A stretch of DNA of 53,100 bases. It comes from Clostridia bacterium (GTDB lineage Bacteria > Bacillota > Clostridia > UBA1212). The stretch lies in contig JAFSVU010000018.1 in assembly GCA_017444825.1 (NCBI GenBank), positions 1-53,100 on the forward strand. Direction: 5' to 3'. The position numbers and the translations under genes were made by a program. Shown piece after piece: positions 50,604-53,100 of this stretch (within the stretch, counting starts at the first letter, position 1; each line of letters starts with the position of its first letter). The notes below the pieces were generated by a model. The model was given only the letters and a program-made list of their open reading frames with translations, ran no database searches and was not told the origin of the DNA.

Positions 50604-51544
50604 CAGGCAGCTCACGCACCATCAACCTAATATGTGACGTGAAGGGCGAGCGGATCGACGTGTATCTTGCGGACAGCTGCGAGGAGTTTACCAGAAGCGG
50701 CGTCAGAAATCTCATCGACAAGGGCCTGGTGGAGGTCAACGGGGCGGTGTGCAAGGCAAACTACAGGACTTCCGAGGGCGACGTGATAGACGTGACGGTC
50801 CCGGATCCGGAGCCAATTGACGTGGAGCCTGAGGACATACCTCTCGATATAGTTTATGAGGATCCCGAAATAATAGTTATAAACAAGCAGCGGGGGCTTG
50901 TGGTCCACCCGGCGCCGGGAAATGCCTCGGGAACGCTGGTCAATGCGCTGCTTTTTCATTGCAAAGATCTGTCCGACATAAACGGCAAGATCCGCCCGGG
51001 CATCGTCCACCGCATCGACAGGGACACCACGGGCCTTATCTGCGTGGCAAAAACCAATGCCGCCCACCTTTCACTTGCCAAGCAGCTGAAGGATCACTCC
51101 ATGGCGAGGGTGTATTTCGCCGTGACCGAAGGAGCGCCAAGGGGAGGCTCCGGCGTGGTGGACTCCCCCATAGGAAGACACCCGACAGACAGGAAAAAGA
51201 TGGCTGCAGGCGTGAAGAACGGCCGCGAGGCGGTCACACACTACGAGACTCTTGAGAAAAAAGACGGTTTTGCGCTGGTCCGCGTGAACCTTGAGACGGG
51301 CCGCACCCATCAGATCAGGGTGCACATGGCCTCCATCGGTTGCCCCGTGGTGGGAGATCCCGTCTACGGAATCAAGAATCTCAGGGGCCAGGAGGGCCAG
51401 CTGCTCCACGCGGGAAGACTGACACTCAGGCACCCGCTCTCCAACGAAACCATGGTCTTTAAAGCCCCGCTCCCTCAGGATTTCAGATCTTTCCTGGTAA
51501 AACACGGCTTTGAGCTTGCCTCAGACACGGAGGACCTGCTATGA
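50600..51544 (+). CDS. rluD: RluA/RluD-family pseudouridine synthase
   Basis: 314 residues: an N-terminal S4 RNA-binding domain (RIDVYLADSCEEFTRSGVRN), then the catalytic domain with the active-site Asp in GIVHRIDRDTTGLICVAK, and the C-terminal ETGRTHQIRVHMASIGCPVVGDPVYG. It isomerises uridines in 23S rRNA (RluD-type) or related sites. lspA-rluD linkage is common in Firmicutes. It overlaps ispD by 4 bases. Confidence 0.93.
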   Translation: MTGSSRTINLICDVKGERIDVYLADSCEEFTRSGVRNLIDKGLVEVNGAVCKANYRTSEGDVIDVTVPDPEPIDVEPEDIPLDIVYEDPEIIVINKQRGLVVHPAPGNASGTLVNALLFHCKDLSDINGKIRPGIVHRIDRDTTGLICVAKTNAAHLSLAKQLKDHSMARVYFAVTEGAPRGGSGVVDSPIGRHPTDRKKMAAGVKNGREAVTHYETLEKKDGFALVRVNLETGRTHQIRVHMASIGCPVVGDPVYGIKNLRGQEGQLLHAGRLTLRHPLSNETMVFKAPLPQDFRSFLVKHGFELASDTEDLL

Positions 51545-52230
51545 ATATTGCGATAATAATGGCCGGAGGGACCGGAAAAAGGATGAATTCAGATATCCCC
51601 AAGCAGTTTCTGACTGCGGGCGGGAAGCCGGTCATCATCCACACTCTTGAAAAGTTTCAGGCTGCGGAGAGCATTGATGCGGTGACCGTCGTGTGCGCTG
51701 AAGGGTATATTGGTTATTGCAGGGAGCTTGCGGATGCATGGAACATCACAAAATGCCTGTCGGTGATCCCGGGAGGCGCGGAGCGGTATGATTCCTCAAG
51801 AAAGGGCGTGGAAGAGGCTCTTCGGATCGCAAAAATTCTCAAAACCAATGAGCCGGACGTCACCGTTCTCATCCACGACGCGGCAAGGCCATTCATAGAC
51901 GAGCGGATAATTAACGAAAACATTGCCAATGCCTCGGCGCTCGGAGCCTGCGAGACGGTAAGCCCTATGAACGACACCGTGATCCGTGGAAAAGACGGTT
52001 TTGCGGAGGCTGTCGTGGACAGGGAAGACCTGTTCAAGGTCCAGACTCCTCAGAGCTTCAGACTGGACGTTATTAAAGAGGCGTTTGAGAGATATGACCC
52101 CGCGGTCGACGGCCCTGTGACGGATGATGCGTCCCTGGTCCTCAGGCTCGGGGGAAAGGTCGCGCTGGTAAACGGCAGCCCTCTTAACATAAAGATCACG
52201 ACTCCCGAAGACCTGGGTTTTTTCAGATGA
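51541..52230 (+). CDS. ispD: 2-C-methyl-D-erythritol 4-phosphate cytidylyltransferase
   Basis: 229 residues: the nucleotide-binding IMAGGTGKRMNSDIPKQF, TVLIHDAARPFI, TVSPMNDTVI-like segment and DLFKVQTPQSFRLDVIKEAF, then NIKITTPEDL at the end. It makes CDP-ME in the MEP isoprenoid pathway. It is the last gene of the lspA-rluD-ispD operon, and the rnpB promoter begins 4 bases after its stop. A related TarI-type cytidylyltransferase is less likely given the good IspD motifs. Confidence 0.92.
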   Translation: MNIAIIMAGGTGKRMNSDIPKQFLTAGGKPVIIHTLEKFQAAESIDAVTVVCAEGYIGYCRELADAWNITKCLSVIPGGAERYDSSRKGVEEALRIAKILKTNEPDVTVLIHDAARPFIDERIINENIANASALGACETVSPMNDTVIRGKDGFAEAVVDREDLFKVQTPQSFRLDVIKEAFERYDPAVDGPVTDDASLVLRLGGKVALVNGSPLNIKITTPEDLGFFR

Positions 52231-52233
52231 AGG

Positions 52234-52262
52234 TTGCCCGCAACACCAAAAATTGCTATAAT
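52234..52262 (+). promoter_or_regulatory. Promoter of rnpB
   Basis: TTGCCC (52234-52239), 17 bases, TATAAT (52257-52262), about 8 bases ahead of the RNA 5' end. Confidence 0.8.
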
Positions 52263-52269
52263 CAGCACA

Positions 52270-52607
52270 CAAGCAGACTCGACGGTCGCGGGCGGTAACG
52301 AAAGGACCCGTCTGAGGAAAGTCCGGGCTCCGCAGGGCAAGGGTGCCGGGTAACACCCGGTGAAGGTGACTTCCAGGAAAGTGCAACAGAAAACAACCGC
52401 CCGTTCTACGGGTAAGGATGAAAAGGCGAGGTAAGAGCTCACCGGCATTGCGGTAACGTAATGGCCGTGTAAACCCCACCCGGAGCAACACCGTTATGGG
52501 CCGCATGGCTTGCCCGGCCGGCCTGAGGTGGCTCGATTTCGGCAGTGATGTTGAAACTAGATAGATGACCGTCTTAAACGACAGAACCCGGCTTACAGGC
52601 CTGCTTG
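52270..52607 (+). ncRNA. rnpB: RNase P RNA (A-type)
   Basis: The catalytic RNA of RNase P, which trims tRNA 5' ends. Universal elements are clear: GAGGAAAGTCCGGGCTCC (52314-52331), AAGTGCAACAGAAA (near 52380), the GGTAAGAGCTCACCG helix (near 52430), and ACAGAACCCGGCTTACAGG (from 52581). AAGCAG at 52271 pairs with CTGCTT at 52601 to close helix P1. The layout fits the ancestral A type rather than the Bacillus B type. Confidence 0.95.
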
Positions 52608-52609
52608 GA

Positions 52610-52628
52610 CCTCGAGATCGAGGCTCTT
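52610..52628 (+). terminator. Hairpin at the 3' end of rnpB
   Basis: CCTCG-AGAT-CGAGG (52610-52623) followed by CTCTTT. Its right half is shared with the start of repeat copy D. Confidence 0.45.
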
Positions 52629-52772
52629 TACGCAATTCGCCCAAAGAGTTTTTTTTGAGCAATTGCGGAGATAAGAGTCCATGATTTAATCAGTGGGCGA
52701 ATTGCTTTGCCCGAGTAGACCTCTCGAGGTACCTTCGTACATCTTCGGGTCTACGCGAGCAAAAATAGCACT
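52622..52772 (+). repeat. Structured repeat element, copy D
   Basis: Starts GGCTCTTTACGCAA, ends AAAAATAGCAC. Stem 1 GCAATTCGCCC (52632-52642) pairs perfectly with GGGCGAATTGC (52695-52705). Stem 3 TTTGCCCGAGTAGACC (52706-52721) pairs with 52748-52763 with two mismatches. Apical GTACCTTCGTAC at 52729-52740. Stem 2 is diverged. Confidence 0.85.
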
Positions 52773-52804
52773 CAATCTCGAGGCCCAAGGCTGATTGCTA
52801 AATC

Positions 52805-52963
52805 GGCTCTTTACGCAATTAGTTTTGCCAAAGGGTTTTAAAGATATTTCTGCGGAAGAAATACGCACGTTTTTAATTGCGTGGCAAGACAAATTACTTT
52901 TCGAGTGCAAACCGCTCGAAGTACCTTCGTACATCATCGGGTTTGCCCTCGAAAAAATAGCTC
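52805..52963 (+). repeat. Structured repeat element, copy E
   Basis: Same layout: GGCTCTTTACGCAATTAG start; stem 1 52815-52829 with 52883-52897 (13 of 15 paired); stem 2 ACGCA/TGCGT (52863-52867/52878-52882); stem 3 TTTTCGAGTGCAAACC (52898-52913) with 52940-52955 (one mismatch); apical GTACCTTCGTAC at 52921-52932; ends AAAAATAGCTC. Confidence 0.85.
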
Positions 52964-52995
52964 AAGCCAGAATTTACAAGGCTGATTGCTAAATC

Positions 52996-53100
52996 GGCTC
53001 TTTACGCAATTAGTTTTGCCAAAGGGTTTTAAAGATATTTCTGCGGAAGAAATACGCACGTTTTTAATTGCGTGGCAAGACAAATTACTTTTCGAGTGCA
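52996..53100 (+). repeat. Structured repeat element, copy F (cut by window end)
   Basis: Identical to the first 105 bases of copy E at an exact distance of 191 bases. The shared block, including flanking AAGGCTGATTGCTAAATC, begins at 52786 and 52977, so a 191-bp unit is duplicated in tandem and may continue beyond the window. Confidence 0.85.

Noticed and set aside
52795-52992. 65-codon ORF near the window end
   Set aside because: It lies wholly inside the structured repeat copy E and its flank, with no ribosome binding site; the frame is a by-product of the repeat.
52786-53100. CRISPR array
   Set aside because: The unit is 191 bp, structured, and without spacers; no cas genes are present.

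Overview
The window looks like a chromosomal segment of an anaerobic, low- to mid-GC Clostridia-type Firmicute. Supporting signs are strong AGGAGG-like ribosome binding sites, SigA-type promoters, a CIRCE/HrcA-controlled hsp20, a DarA-type c-di-AMP receptor, YmdB, an A-type RNase P RNA, and a clostridial Cys-rich peptide (CLI_3235/Clo7bot-type) maturation locus. The species cannot be named from the sequence.

Region 1 (1-15.1 kb) is visibly AT-rich compared with most of the rest and reads as an acquired island. It is a divergent biosynthetic locus. The leftward arm carries a nitroreductase, an AMP-forming acyl/aryl ligase and a BtrH-like protein with a C-terminal beta-sandwich. The rightward arm carries an acyl carrier protein, a PaaK/CapK-like adenylate-forming enzyme, a radical SAM/SPASM peptide maturase (CcpM-like), a TIGR04066-type maturation protein, an ACP-related protein, a 54-residue Cys-rich precursor peptide (10044-10208, too short for normal gene calling), a cytoplasmic subtilase and two half ABC exporters. 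It therefore combines ribosomal peptide synthesis with carrier-protein chemistry, and is the best candidate for an undescribed system here. A 710-bp gap between the arms holds promoters for both directions and a 25-codon leader ORF. TfoX-like and hypothetical genes, and a cut-off gene at the left edge, lie beside it.

Region 2 (15.1-31.7 kb) is GC-rich backbone: a GH106-like glycosidase whose 3' end holds five consecutive perfect stem-loops, an NfeD/SPFH pair, topoisomerase III, a Ca2+ P-type ATPase followed by MntP, prolyl-tRNA synthetase, a large secreted GH99/WbsX-like protein, a flavin reductase and GAPDH. Intergenic spaces carry two repeat families (GCGGTGCCGGACAA with GTAATA-type short repeats, and a 126-bp tandem).

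Region 3 (31.7-41.3 kb) starts with structured repeat elements after gap, then an AT-rich pair of exported hypothetical proteins, CIRCE-hsp20, a TIGR01212 radical SAM protein, a DUF4416 protein, darA, a DUF1854 protein with an unusual ABC transporter, and an MmcQ/YjbR protein. A 533-bp leader without a gene precedes the polyamine operon.

Region 4 (41.3-53.1 kb) contains potABCD with a translationally coupled 66-residue membrane protein, a CPBP protease, ymdB, pgeF, an orphan peptide-type binding lipoprotein, lspA-rluD-ispD, and rnpB. The window ends in further copies of the structured repeat, two of them in a 191-bp tandem. These copies keep the same three-hairpin fold while the stem sequences change, which is the second most interesting signal in the window.
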